Positions 26,446 to 35,215 of a stretch of 64,000 nucleotides of DNA are shown here, one piece after another. Positions within the stretch are counted from its first letter, which is position 1; each line of letters opens with the position of its first letter. Source of the stretch: DSSM01 sp964484125 (GTDB lineage: Bacteria; Bacteroidota; Ignavibacteria; Tepidaquicellales; Tepidaquicellaceae); NCBI GenBank assembly GCA_964484125.1, contig CAZAEK010000008.1:1-64000 (forward strand). The letters run 5' to 3'. Below the pieces are notes generated by a model that had not been told where the DNA came from, did no database searches, and saw nothing but the letters and a program-made list of their open reading frames with translations. The translations under genes and the position numbers were made by a program.

Positions 26446-28467
26446 TTACTCATATAATTCATCTGAAATACCATCTGAGTCAATTAATATTACGGGGCAT
26501 TTTTCAAGAGCATTGATAAAGTGTTTACCGTATGTTTTTGTAATTACTCTTGTATCCAAAATAGCAATAATTCCCTTATCATTTTTATTTCTGATTAATC
26601 TTCCGGCACCCTGCCTGAATTTGAAAATTGCTTCCGGTAGCTGATAATCCATAAAGCTATTTCCTCCGTTTGCATCAATATATTCAATTCTTGCCTGTAC
26701 TAAAGGATGTTCAGGGACAAGAAATGGTAACCTTGTTATTATTAAACTGCTTAGGGCTTCTCCCGGAACATCAACTCCGAGCCAGAAACTATCGAGTCCG
26801 AAAAGTACTGAATTAATGTTTTCTTTGAATGTTTCAAGCATATTCATCCGCGATATACCTTCGCCCTGAACAAGCACTTTAATTCCAGTTTCTTCAAGTA
26901 ATGGTTTTAATCTTCCGGCAACATATTTCATCAGAACTGAATTTGTGAAAAGAACAAGCGCCTTCCCTTTGTTTAAATTAATAAAATATTCAATTTTTCC
27001 GGTGATAATGTTTTTATACTCTTCAGAATTTTCTTTTTGAGGAGGAGGAATATCTTTAGGAATATAAATCTTAACCTGTTCCTGAAAATTAAAAAGTGTA
27101 GGAAGAGCTAGTGAATCAGCTTTTTCCGCTCCAAGTCTTTTCTGTAAATATTCGAAATTTCCTTTTAATGACATTGTTGCACTTGTCATAATACAGGTAT
27201 TATTTTCTTTAAAAATATTTTCCCTGAAATAATCTGATAAATCAATTGATGATTTACAAAGAGAAATATTAGCATCGGGCTTTTGAGACGATTTTTCAAC
27301 CCAGTAAATAATCTTCGGGTCTGATTCACGTTGTTCGAGAAATGAATCTATCAGGTCATCTATTAATGAGAATTTTGTAATAAAATCATTTAGTTCATTT
27401 TCCTGAAGTTCACTTTTACAATTATTCCTGAGTTTTTTCAGGTTATCAACTAATTCTGTTATTGCAGTTTTTAAATGGTTTGTAACAATATTTTTTTCAT
27501 ATACTCTTATTGCGAGTCTATTTCTGTTATTTTCGCTGGTATTGAAAACAGTTTCTTTTATCTGTTCAAAGAAAAAATTATTCAGTTCAAGGAGATTATC
27601 AAGAACTGGAATTATATGCAGCATAGGAAAAGTAACAAGAAATCCTTTTTTGGTTTTTGGATTGTATATCCTGAGTATATGATATTTAATCATTTCCCTT
27701 GTAACCTGAGGCATAAGTTGTTCCGCCGCAACCTGTTCGACTGTATGTGCTTCGTCAAATATTAAAAAATCATTGTGATAAAGATATCCGTCTTCTTCCG
27801 GGTCAGAACTATATCCAAAAAGTGTGAAAAATAAATAGTGATTAAGAATCAGTAAATTGGCTTCTGATGCTTTCTTTTTAGCTCTCTGGAAAAAACATTC
27901 AGTTGTATCTGGATTACCACAGGTTTTATTTGTACATATACCCTGCTCTGCACATACGTTGTTCCAGATATTGCTGCTTATCTGAAAATCGAGATCTGAA
28001 AGGGTTCCATCACTTGTTTGTGTAGCCCAGCGATATAATTTATCAAGTTGTTTTTTTTCATCAGTTTCAAAAAGAGTGTTAGAGTACTCAATAGCTTTTT
28101 TAAGTCTTTTCGGGCATAAGTAATTATTCTTACCCTTTAGCAGAGCATACTTAAATTCAACAGGAAGAAGTTTCTTCAGTGCTGGAATATCCTTGTTTAT
28201 GAGCTGTTCCTGAAGATTAATTGTATGAGTTGAAATTACTGCTCTTTTTTCGTTATCTACTGCGTACAGAATCGCAGGAACAAGATATGCATAACTTTTA
28301 CCTATACCTGTCGGAGCTTCAATAAGAATATGTTTCTTTTTCTGAAGAGTATTGTATATTGCAATTGCCATATCACTTTGAGACTTCCTGAACTCAAATC
28401 CATCGAAAGCGTTTGAAAGTAATCCGCTTTCCGAGAAAAAACCGGTAATAAATTCTTTTCTTCCCAT
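26446..28467 (-). CDS. DinG-like ATP-dependent DNA helicase (XPD family, Fe-S)
   Basis: 673-aa superfamily 2 helicase of the DinG/XPD type that unwinds DNA 5'-3' and resolves D-loops, R-loops or quadruplexes. Walker A is TGIGKS (53-58); the DEAH box is Asp238-His241 (FDEAHTVEQ). Cys118 (NNYLCPK) and Cys172, Cys178, Cys183 and Cys191 supply the [4Fe-4S] cluster ligands. C-terminal motifs include SATMSLKGNFEYL, FGLDSFWLGVDVPGE and FRQGAGRLIRN. No exonuclease domain is fused. It lies upstream of rsmB on the same strand and diverges from a SPOUT methyltransferase gene. Confidence 0.92.
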   Translation of the reverse strand: MGRKEFITGFFSESGLLSNAFDGFEFRKSQSDMAIAIYNTLQKKKHILIEAPTGIGKSYAYLVPAILYAVDNEKRAVISTHTINLQEQLINKDIPALKKLLPVEFKYALLKGKNNYLCPKRLKKAIEYSNTLFETDEKKQLDKLYRWATQTSDGTLSDLDFQISSNIWNNVCAEQGICTNKTCGNPDTTECFFQRAKKKASEANLLILNHYLFFTLFGYSSDPEEDGYLYHNDFLIFDEAHTVEQVAAEQLMPQVTREMIKYHILRIYNPKTKKGFLVTFPMLHIIPVLDNLLELNNFFFEQIKETVFNTSENNRNRLAIRVYEKNIVTNHLKTAITELVDNLKKLRNNCKSELQENELNDFITKFSLIDDLIDSFLEQRESDPKIIYWVEKSSQKPDANISLCKSSIDLSDYFRENIFKENNTCIMTSATMSLKGNFEYLQKRLGAEKADSLALPTLFNFQEQVKIYIPKDIPPPQKENSEEYKNIITGKIEYFINLNKGKALVLFTNSVLMKYVAGRLKPLLEETGIKVLVQGEGISRMNMLETFKENINSVLFGLDSFWLGVDVPGEALSSLIITRLPFLVPEHPLVQARIEYIDANGGNSFMDYQLPEAIFKFRQGAGRLIRNKNDKGIIAILDTRVITKTYGKHFINALEKCPVILIDSDGISDELYE

Positions 28468-28565
28468 AACCTTAAACTAATCATAATAAATAATTTAAAA
28501 AGCAGAAAAAAGGATACTGAAAAAAAATAATAAATAATTTAATTTGAAATATTAAAATACACTAT

Positions 28566-29102
28566 ATGAGAAAACTGACACATGCTGAAATAAAAGCAAC
28601 AAGAAAAACGGCTGGAAATATAAACGACGAAGAAAGAAATCCTGTATATGTTTTATGTGATAACATCAGGAGCATATATAATGTGGGCTCTATATTCAGA
28701 ACATCAGATGCCGCACTAATAAAAAAGCTTTTTTTAACTGGTTATACTCCTTATCCTCCAAGAAAGGAAATTGATAAAGTTGCACTTGGAGCAACCTTAA
28801 CAGTACCCTGGGAATATTACAAAAACCCTTCAGATATAATTTTTAAATTAAAATCAGAAGGTGTTAAAATAGGAGTTCTTGAAATTACAGATTCAAAAAA
28901 TTTAATATGGAATTTTAATAAAAGCGATTTACCGGTTTGCCTTATTCTTGGCAATGAAATTTCCGGAGTATCCAAAGAGTTGATTGATTTAGCTGATTTG
29001 TCATACGAAATTCCTATGTATGGTATGAAACAATCACTCAATGTATCTGTATCTTATGGAATTGCAATTTTTGAAATTATCAGAAAAATTGTAAGTATAT
29101 AA
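28566..29102 (+). CDS. TrmH/SpoU-family RNA 2'-O-methyltransferase
   Basis: 178-aa SPOUT enzyme that methylates ribose 2'-OH in tRNA or rRNA. The three SpoU motifs are visible: NIRSIYNVGSIFRTSDA (motif 1 with the catalytic Arg), LILGNEISGVS (motif 2) and IPMYGMKQSLNVSVSYGIA (motif 3), which form the trefoil knot and SAM site. The protein is only the catalytic domain, without an RNA-binding extension, so it resembles short TrmH/TrmL-type members. RNA target unknown. Divergent from the helicase gene. Confidence 0.9.
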   Translation: MRKLTHAEIKATRKTAGNINDEERNPVYVLCDNIRSIYNVGSIFRTSDAALIKKLFLTGYTPYPPRKEIDKVALGATLTVPWEYYKNPSDIIFKLKSEGVKIGVLEITDSKNLIWNFNKSDLPVCLILGNEISGVSKELIDLADLSYEIPMYGMKQSLNVSVSYGIAIFEIIRKIVSI

Positions 29103-29230
29103 TATTATGTTATTTATAAAAAATTTTAATAATTTTTTGATATAATTTTATATTGCTTATAATAAAATTATTTATTAAAATGCATATAAAGAACTATTTT
29201 AATTAACTAATCTAAACAAAAGGAGAAATA

Positions 29231-31285
29231 ATGAAATCTAAATTTCTTGCTTTAATTCCAGTAGCATTAATCGGATTATTATTAGCCGGTTTTGCTTACG
29301 TCCAGATCGGCGACCCAAATGCCGATGTTTCACCTACAGTAAATAATGAATTCGTTTCAAACGAAGCGGATACAATTCCTCCTCCGGGATTCCCTTATCC
29401 AACAGTGTTCAATTTTAACTATAGCTTAATAGGCGGAATGAACGGCGGTACAGTTGGTGCAATGTGGCTAAACGGAAAATACTATTTCAACAGATGGAAT
29501 GGTACTATGATTTACAGATATAACGATAACGGTCCAGGTGGCGGTCCCGGTACACTTGCTGACTCTATTACTTATGTCGGTTCATGCAGAGACCTTGCAA
29601 CAGACGGTACTTATCTTTATGGCGGTCCGGCATCAACAGTTCTTTACAGACTGGATCCAAACACCGGTGCAACACTTAAGACCTTCTCCCTTGCAGGCGG
29701 CTCAACAAGAGCATTAGCATGGGATCCGAACAGAAAAGGTTTCTGGAACACAAACTTTGGCGGAAACATTTTCTTCCACGATACCAATGGTGTTTTAAAA
29801 CAAACTATCACTTCGACCCTGACTGCAAAGTATGGTATGGGATTTGACTCAACCTCTTCACCAGACTCCGCATTCTTATGGGTATGGAATCAGGGTACAG
29901 GAAGTACTACAAATGAATTATACAAAATTCATATCCAATCAGGTATTGTAAAAGCTTCCTATATCTTTACATTAACAGGTATTTCAGTTGGTATCGCAGG
30001 CGGCGCAGAAGTACTGGTAAAAGACAATAAACTTATGCTTCTTTTAAACTTCCAGAACCAGGCATTAGTAGGAAAGAAGTTAAAAGATTTAGCTCCTCCG
30101 GCACCCTCAGTATGGTCTGAGCAGACCTCACCTTTAACTACAGCTTTATATTCAGTATCCGCAGTTGATGATTTTGTAGCATGGGCTTGCGGTGCTGCTG
30201 GTAAAGTTTTAAGAACAACAAACAAAGGTGTTAACTGGGTAAACGTCAGTGGTAACATACCGGCATCTGGCGACTTATACAATATTTTTGCTCTTAACAG
30301 TACAACAGCTCTTGTAACATCTTCTCCTGCTGCAGGAACTTATATTTATCTAACAACAAACGGAGGAGCAAACTGGACTCAGACTCTCTTCCAGGCAGGT
30401 GGCTTCTGTAATGCATTATGGATGACTGACGCAAACAATGCTTATGCAGTGGGTGATCCTGTAGGCGGAAACTGGTTCCTGAAGAGGTCAACCAATGGCG
30501 GACTTAACTGGTCAGACTGGGGCACAGTACCTTCAACACAGGCAGGATGGAACAACTCTCTTATGATAATCGGAACTAATGTCTGGTTTGGAACAAATGC
30601 CAATTACATAATGTATTCTTCCAATATGGGAGCTAACTGGTCACAGCAGACAACAACCTTTACAAACCAATATGCAGTATGGTTCAACAGCGCAACAGTT
30701 GGTTTAGCAGGATACAATGCACTTAACGTTACAACTAATGGTGGTGCAAACTGGTCAGCTCTTACTTCCCCAGTAACAACTAACGTTGGCGGTATTACCG
30801 GAAGCGGCAGTGACTGGTGGGTTGCAACACAGAATACAACAATCCATTATTCATCAAACAACGGTGCAAACTGGTCAACCCAATACACTGCTCCCAATGG
30901 TGTTTGGTATCACATTAATAAATCAAGAAGCGGCAACACAATCTGGGCAGTCAGAAATAATGGAAAGATTGCAAGATATGGAACTGCTTTAAGTGTTACA
31001 CCTATCGGTACAACAACACCAACAGAATTCTCATTATCACAGAACTATCCGAATCCTTTCAACCCTTCAACAAGTATCAATTTCTCAATTCCAAAGAGCG
31101 GATTGGTAACAATGAAGGTATTTGATATTCTCGGAAAAGAAGTTGCCACACTTGTAAATGGTAATTACAATGCCGGCAGCTACACTGTTGATTTCAATGC
31201 TTCAAATCTTGCTTCAGGTGTTTATTTCTACAGAATAGAAGTAAATGGCTTCAGCGAAGTTAAGAGAATGATGTTAGTAAAATAA
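29231..31285 (+). CDS. large YCF48/BNR-repeat surface protein, T9SS cargo
   Basis: 684-aa exported protein. An N-terminal hydrophobic signal (1-24) is followed by a propeller-like region (about 50-290) and a second propeller with six YCF48/BNR blades (TTNKGVNW, TTNGGANW, STNGGLNW, SSNMGANW, TTNGGANW, SSNNGANW). The C-terminal 85 residues are a T9SS sorting domain (NYPNPFNPSTSINFSI ... KRMMLVK). A good ribosome-binding site (AAAGGAG) precedes the ATG; upstream TTGATA (29137) and TATAAT (29158) may be a short-spaced promoter. Codons favour AAC, TTC and ATC more than the neighbours do, and a strong terminator follows. It is likely an abundant surface protein. Ligand unknown. Confidence 0.86.
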   Translation: MKSKFLALIPVALIGLLLAGFAYVQIGDPNADVSPTVNNEFVSNEADTIPPPGFPYPTVFNFNYSLIGGMNGGTVGAMWLNGKYYFNRWNGTMIYRYNDNGPGGGPGTLADSITYVGSCRDLATDGTYLYGGPASTVLYRLDPNTGATLKTFSLAGGSTRALAWDPNRKGFWNTNFGGNIFFHDTNGVLKQTITSTLTAKYGMGFDSTSSPDSAFLWVWNQGTGSTTNELYKIHIQSGIVKASYIFTLTGISVGIAGGAEVLVKDNKLMLLLNFQNQALVGKKLKDLAPPAPSVWSEQTSPLTTALYSVSAVDDFVAWACGAAGKVLRTTNKGVNWVNVSGNIPASGDLYNIFALNSTTALVTSSPAAGTYIYLTTNGGANWTQTLFQAGGFCNALWMTDANNAYAVGDPVGGNWFLKRSTNGGLNWSDWGTVPSTQAGWNNSLMIIGTNVWFGTNANYIMYSSNMGANWSQQTTTFTNQYAVWFNSATVGLAGYNALNVTTNGGANWSALTSPVTTNVGGITGSGSDWWVATQNTTIHYSSNNGANWSTQYTAPNGVWYHINKSRSGNTIWAVRNNGKIARYGTALSVTPIGTTTPTEFSLSQNYPNPFNPSTSINFSIPKSGLVTMKVFDILGKEVATLVNGNYNAGSYTVDFNASNLASGVYFYRIEVNGFSEVKRMMLVK

Positions 31286-31310
31286 TATAGCATTTTATTA
31301 ATTTTATACT

Positions 31311-31347
31311 GCCTCTGCCGTGAAAACGGCAGGGGCTTTTTTTTTTT
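31311..31347 (+). terminator. rho-independent terminator
   Basis: An 11-bp stem with one G-U pair (31311-31321 with 31326-31336) around a GAAA tetraloop is followed by eleven T. It ends the surface-protein gene at 31285. Confidence 0.95.
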
Positions 31348-31363
31348 AAAAATACAAAATAAC

Positions 31364-31392
31364 TTGATGAATTTATGAATTTTTGTTATAAT
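31364..31392 (+). promoter_or_regulatory. sigma-70-type promoter
   Basis: TTGATG (31364-31369), a 17-bp spacer and a perfect TATAAT (31387-31392) lie 35 bp before the ATG of the Kelch/T9SS gene. It is isolated from the upstream gene by a strong terminator. AAGGAG stands 7 bp before the start codon. Confidence 0.75.
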
Positions 31393-31426
31393 AGAAAAAC
31401 ATTTCTTAATAAAATAAGGAGCAAAC

Positions 31427-33355
31427 ATGACACGTAACAAAACAATTCTACTTAGTTCCGTTTTTGTTCTTTTGCTTGGTGTAACATTGGGATTTATTAT
31501 GCAAGATCCTTTTGGTTCAAAAACACCTGCAAATTCAGATCAAAAACCTTATGTCAGCAATGGGTCAGGTATTCAAACTGATGGTACCCCAATTTATACC
31601 GACAACTTTGATGGCAATAATGATACAACTGCCTTAAGGTCAAGAGGATATTTGATTTATCAAATGTCAACCCCAAGAGGTTCTACGTTCTGGTTTCAGG
31701 GAAATTCAGGAGTTTTCGCTGCATATAACGGACCAACAACCGGATATGTAGGTGCTAACTTCAATGCAACTACTGGTGTAGGTCAAATTGATGTCTGGAT
31801 GGTAACACCTAAAATCAGTGGTGGTTTAATTGCCGGCGATTCACTTTATTTCTGGTCAAGATCCCCCAATGCCAGTACTTATCCTGATTCTATCAGAGTT
31901 ATGTATTCAGTCAGTGACTCAACTCCTTCCGGAACCTGGACTGAACTCGGCAGATTTAAGGTCAGTACCTCTGGATGGTTACTTAAAGGATTCAGAGCAC
32001 CAACAGCAAGTGCAAACGGAAGATTTGCAATCAGATATAATGTTGCAAATGGCGGTCCTTTAGGTTCAAACAGCGATTATATTGGTATTGACGCTTTAAA
32101 TATTATCAGAACAAGCGGACCTACTTCTACTATTTTCGCTTCAGTCTGGTGTCCCTTAAATACATATCCTGTATTACCAGCAGCAACATATTTCCAGGCA
32201 GCAGCATGGCTTGGTGATACATTATATGTACAGGCACCCTCAACAACCGGCGCTGCTCAGACAACAATCTATAGATACAAAATCGGTGGAACCTGGACAA
32301 CAGGTGTTCCATGCTTAGTAGGTGTAACAGGTGCAACCTTAACAGCAGCAAACGGGAAATTATATCTGATTGGTGGCGGTACAACTTCAGTAACAACCGG
32401 CTCAAACAACGTACAGGAATACAATCCTGCAACAGGGACCTGGACAGCCAAAGCACCATTACCAGCGGCACTTTCCGCACATGGAACAGTAAACTGGGGT
32501 GATAGCGTACTGTTTGTAGTAGGCGGTCCATATACCGGTTCAAACACAAACCAGGCAGTTCACTATTACAGAATAGCGTCAAATACCTGGGGTACACTGG
32601 CAACATCATTACCTGCAGGTCAGGGCAGACGCTCACAAGCAACTGGAATAGTAGGTAATAAAATCATCATAGCTGCCGGATATAATACAGCATTTTTAAA
32701 GAATATGTATATCGGTACAATCGGTAGCGATGCAACACAATTGACATGGACTGCAGGTCCGGATGTACCAACTCCATGGACAGGAATTTCAAGAACCGGC
32801 GGTGCAGGATATTACCCGTTGTTTTATCTTGTAGGCGGTGAAAGAGGTGGAGTAGGCGGATACAGCGATTCCACATTCGTATTCAACACATTAACTAATA
32901 CGTGGCAATTAGCAGTAGATAATAAACCTGTAGCAGTGTCAAATATATGGGCAGGCGTTGCAATAAAGAAAATAAATGATACAGTGAAAGTATTTGTACC
33001 TGGCGGATATAATGGAACTCCAAGTGCAACATTTGATGTACTTGGTTGCGGCGGAACAATAACAGAAGTAAAGAATATAAGCACTGTACCGGCAGATTAT
33101 TCGTTAAGCCAGAACTATCCGAATCCGTTTAACCCTACAACAAAGATTAACTTCTCAATTCCGAAGAACGGTATCGTAACTCTTAAAGTTTATGATATTC
33201 TTGGAAAAGAAGTAGCAACACTTGTTAACGGCGAGAAAACAGCTGGTTCTTATATTGTTGATTTCAACGCTTCAAATCTTGCTTCAGGTGTTTATTTCTA
33301 CAGAATAGAAGTAAATGGCTTCAGCGAAGTTAAGAGAATGATGTTGGTAAAATAA
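31427..33355 (+). CDS. choice-of-anchor J plus Kelch-repeat surface protein, T9SS cargo
   Basis: 642-aa exported protein. A signal helix (1-24) precedes a jelly-roll 'choice-of-anchor' domain (about 55-230: YTDNFDGNNDTT ... WMVTPKISGG ... IGIDALNII) and a Kelch-type beta-propeller (about 240-545; GKLYLIGGGT, VQEYNPATGTWTAKAPLP, HYYRIASNTW, FVFNTLTNTWQ). Residues about 556-642 are the T9SS sorting domain. Its last 90 coding bases are almost identical to those of the gene at 29231, while the rest of the sorting domain has diverged. It has its own clear promoter and terminator and favours C-ending codons, so it is probably abundant. Confidence 0.86.
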   Translation: MTRNKTILLSSVFVLLLGVTLGFIMQDPFGSKTPANSDQKPYVSNGSGIQTDGTPIYTDNFDGNNDTTALRSRGYLIYQMSTPRGSTFWFQGNSGVFAAYNGPTTGYVGANFNATTGVGQIDVWMVTPKISGGLIAGDSLYFWSRSPNASTYPDSIRVMYSVSDSTPSGTWTELGRFKVSTSGWLLKGFRAPTASANGRFAIRYNVANGGPLGSNSDYIGIDALNIIRTSGPTSTIFASVWCPLNTYPVLPAATYFQAAAWLGDTLYVQAPSTTGAAQTTIYRYKIGGTWTTGVPCLVGVTGATLTAANGKLYLIGGGTTSVTTGSNNVQEYNPATGTWTAKAPLPAALSAHGTVNWGDSVLFVVGGPYTGSNTNQAVHYYRIASNTWGTLATSLPAGQGRRSQATGIVGNKIIIAAGYNTAFLKNMYIGTIGSDATQLTWTAGPDVPTPWTGISRTGGAGYYPLFYLVGGERGGVGGYSDSTFVFNTLTNTWQLAVDNKPVAVSNIWAGVAIKKINDTVKVFVPGGYNGTPSATFDVLGCGGTITEVKNISTVPADYSLSQNYPNPFNPTTKINFSIPKNGIVTLKVYDILGKEVATLVNGEKTAGSYIVDFNASNLASGVYFYRIEVNGFSEVKRMMLVK

Positions 33356-33379
33356 TATATATCAAAATATTTTTTTTAG

Positions 33380-33415
33380 AAAAGTGCGACTCGATGGGGT
33401 CGCACTTTTTTTGTT
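33380..33415 (+). terminator. rho-independent terminator
   Basis: An 11-bp stem AAAAGTGCGAC/GTCGCACTTTT (33380-33390 with 33399-33409) is followed by TTTTTG. It ends the Kelch/T9SS gene. Confidence 0.9.
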
Positions 33416-33433
33416 TTATTATAATGATTTCTG

Positions 33434-33501
33434 CTACAAACATTAAACCCCTAAGGGGTTTATGCATACGAAACGACTCCATAGGAGTCGTATGTTTGTA
33501 G
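33434..33501. repeat. double-hairpin palindromic element (REPIN-like)
   Basis: An outer 10-bp stem, CTACAAACAT (33434-33443) with ATGTTTGTAG (33492-33501), encloses two perfect 8-bp hairpins: TAAACCCC/GGGGTTTA (33444-33462, loop TAA) and ACGACTCC/GGAGTCGT (33473-33491, loop ATA). The whole folds as a three-way junction on either strand. Similar elements with CTACAAACAT ends and paired CCCC/GGGG and ACTCC/GGAGT hairpins are scattered in many bacterial genomes. It lies between the Kelch gene terminator and the end of the polyprenyl synthase gene. Confidence 0.85.
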
Positions 33502-33510
33502 AAAGGAATT

Positions 33511-34476
33511 TTAGAACTCTCTTGCTGAAACAAAATTTAGCAATGAAAGCATACTGCTTTTAACGTCGGAATCAGAAAAAATGTTCAGTGATTCTTTTGC
33601 TCTTGTGCAATACTCCTCAGTTTTTTGAGCAGTATAATCAATTCCCCCAAACTCTGTTACAAAATAATATACCTCTTCAAATTTCTTTTTCTCATCTCCT
33701 TTAATAAGTTTCATTATTTCTGAAGCACGTTTTTTAGGAGCATTATTAAGAGAATAAATAAGAGGTAATGTAAACTTTTTTTCCTTTAAATCATTACCTG
33801 TGGATTTACCGAGCAAGCTTTTTCTGCCCGTATAATCAAGCGCATCATCCCGGAGTTGAAATGCAATGCCAAGATTTTCACCGAAATCAGACAAAGCTTC
33901 TATTAGATTATTATTATTTGTTGTGCTGATAGCTCCAAGTTTACAACATGATTTAATAAGCGATGCTGTTTTATCTGAAATTACTTTGAAATATGTTTCT
34001 TCAGTTGCATCAAAGTTTCTTGCTTTCTGAATTTGTAAAAGTTCGCCCTCGCTCATTCTTCTTACTGCTTCAGAAGTTGCGTGAAGAAAGTCATATTCTT
34101 TATTATCAAGAGAAATAAGCAATCCCTGTGAAAGTAAATAATCCCCAATCAAAACAGCTGCCTTATTTTTCCAAACTGCGTTAATTGACGCAAGACCTCT
34201 TCTTGTCTTTGCGTCATCAACGACGTCATCATGAATTAATGTGGCAGCATGTAAAAGTTCAACTAGATTAGCCGCTATATAGCTTCTATGATTTATCTTA
34301 CCGCAGAGTTTGGCACTTAGTAAAACTAACACAGGCCTGATTTTTTTACCCTTTTGTTTTAAAATATATTTCATTATTAAATCAAGCAGAGCAACCTTTG
34401 ACTTCAAAACAGAAGCAAATTGCTTTTGAAATTCCTCCAACTCCGATTGTATAGGTGCTATTATTTCTTTATTCAT
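33511..34476 (-). CDS. trans long-chain polyprenyl diphosphate synthase
   Basis: Elongates allylic diphosphates with isopentenyl diphosphate to a long prenyl chain, most likely the menaquinone side chain. The first aspartate-rich motif is Asp83-Asp84-X2-Asp87 (LIHDDVVDD), the second Asp210-Asp211-X2-Asp214 (LRDDALDY), with GKKIRPVL at the start of the fold. A small residue (Ala78) five positions before the first motif favours a long product. 321 aa is normal. Its ATG overlaps the tatC stop by 8 bp, so it is the last gene of the glyA-tatC run. IspB, HepT-like and SdsA names are all possible. Confidence 0.9.
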   Translation of the reverse strand: MNKEIIAPIQSELEEFQKQFASVLKSKVALLDLIMKYILKQKGKKIRPVLVLLSAKLCGKINHRSYIAANLVELLHAATLIHDDVVDDAKTRRGLASINAVWKNKAAVLIGDYLLSQGLLISLDNKEYDFLHATSEAVRRMSEGELLQIQKARNFDATEETYFKVISDKTASLIKSCCKLGAISTTNNNNLIEALSDFGENLGIAFQLRDDALDYTGRKSLLGKSTGNDLKEKKFTLPLIYSLNNAPKKRASEIMKLIKGDEKKKFEEVYYFVTEFGGIDYTAQKTEEYCTRAKESLNIFSDSDVKSSMLSLLNFVSAREF

Positions 34477-35215
34477 TTTTCTTTTGTGAATATTTACAAA
34501 TCAGAATACTAAACTCATACAGCAGGAATAAAGGTATCCCGAGCAAGAGCTGACTGGCAATATCCGGTCCGGGTGTTAAAATTCCTGCAAGAATTAAAAT
34601 TACAACAATTGCATGTCTTCTGTATTTCCTCATAAATTCAGGTTTCAGAATTCCAAGCTTGGAAAGGAAAAAAGAAACCATCGGTAGCTCGAAAACAATT
34701 CCGCCTGCGAGAAGAAGCGAAATAACAAAACTCATATACTCTTCTGCGGCAATCTGGTTTTCAATAACAGAGGAGCCAAAAGTCGCGAAAAATCCAAGCG
34801 AAGTTGGAAGTAATACAAAATAGACAAACGCAATACCTGAAAGAAAACAAACCGAAGAGAAAAATACTATTCCTACTATATATTTTCTTTCGTTTTCCTT
34901 TAGGGCAGGTTCAATAAATTTCCAGAATTGATAAAGAACATTAGGTAAGCTTAGTATTATACCTCCTACTAAAATTACTTCAAAGTAAAGTGTAAGTTGT
35001 CCGAAAGGTTTAAGGTTTATAATCATCAGAGGCGGATTAGTATTTTTTGCCGGAGCGAACAGAACATCTGTTATTACCCAATCAATAAAAATTCCTACTA
35101 TAATTCCGCCTAAGACGATACCAATCAGAGATTTAATTACTCTCCATCTGAATTCTTCAAGATGGTCGAGAAAATTCATCTCTGCTTCTTTATTTTGTTC
35201 ACCTTTACCAGGCAT
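34469..35215 (-). CDS. tatC: Sec-independent protein translocase TatC
   Basis: Core receptor of the twin-arginine pathway, which exports folded proteins. The N-terminal signature FLDHLEEFRWRV is followed by six transmembrane helices, with the periplasmic proline-rich loop LPNVLYQFWKFIEPAL and MVSFFLSKLGIL. ATG at 35215 gives 248 aa and overlaps the glyA stop by 11 bp. MNFLDHLEEF at 35179 is an equally good start, and a TTG at 35224 is less likely. It lies between glyA and the prenyl synthase gene in a coupled run; tatA/tatB are not in the window. Confidence 0.93.
   Translation of the reverse strand: MPGKGEQNKEAEMNFLDHLEEFRWRVIKSLIGIVLGGIIVGIFIDWVITDVLFAPAKNTNPPLMIINLKPFGQLTLYFEVILVGGIILSLPNVLYQFWKFIEPALKENERKYIVGIVFFSSVCFLSGIAFVYFVLLPTSLGFFATFGSSVIENQIAAEEYMSFVISLLLAGGIVFELPMVSFFLSKLGILKPEFMRKYRRHAIVVILILAGILTPGPDIASQLLLGIPLFLLYEFSILICKYSQKKNE

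Noticed and set aside
32130..32642. 170-aa open frame on the minus strand inside the Kelch/T9SS gene
   Set aside because: Low-complexity Leu/Arg-rich product antisense to a well-supported gene; an overlap artefact of biased codons.
33330..33533. Small minus-strand ORF of 67 aa
   Set aside because: It is the translation of the terminator and the palindromic element; no ribosome-binding site or family.
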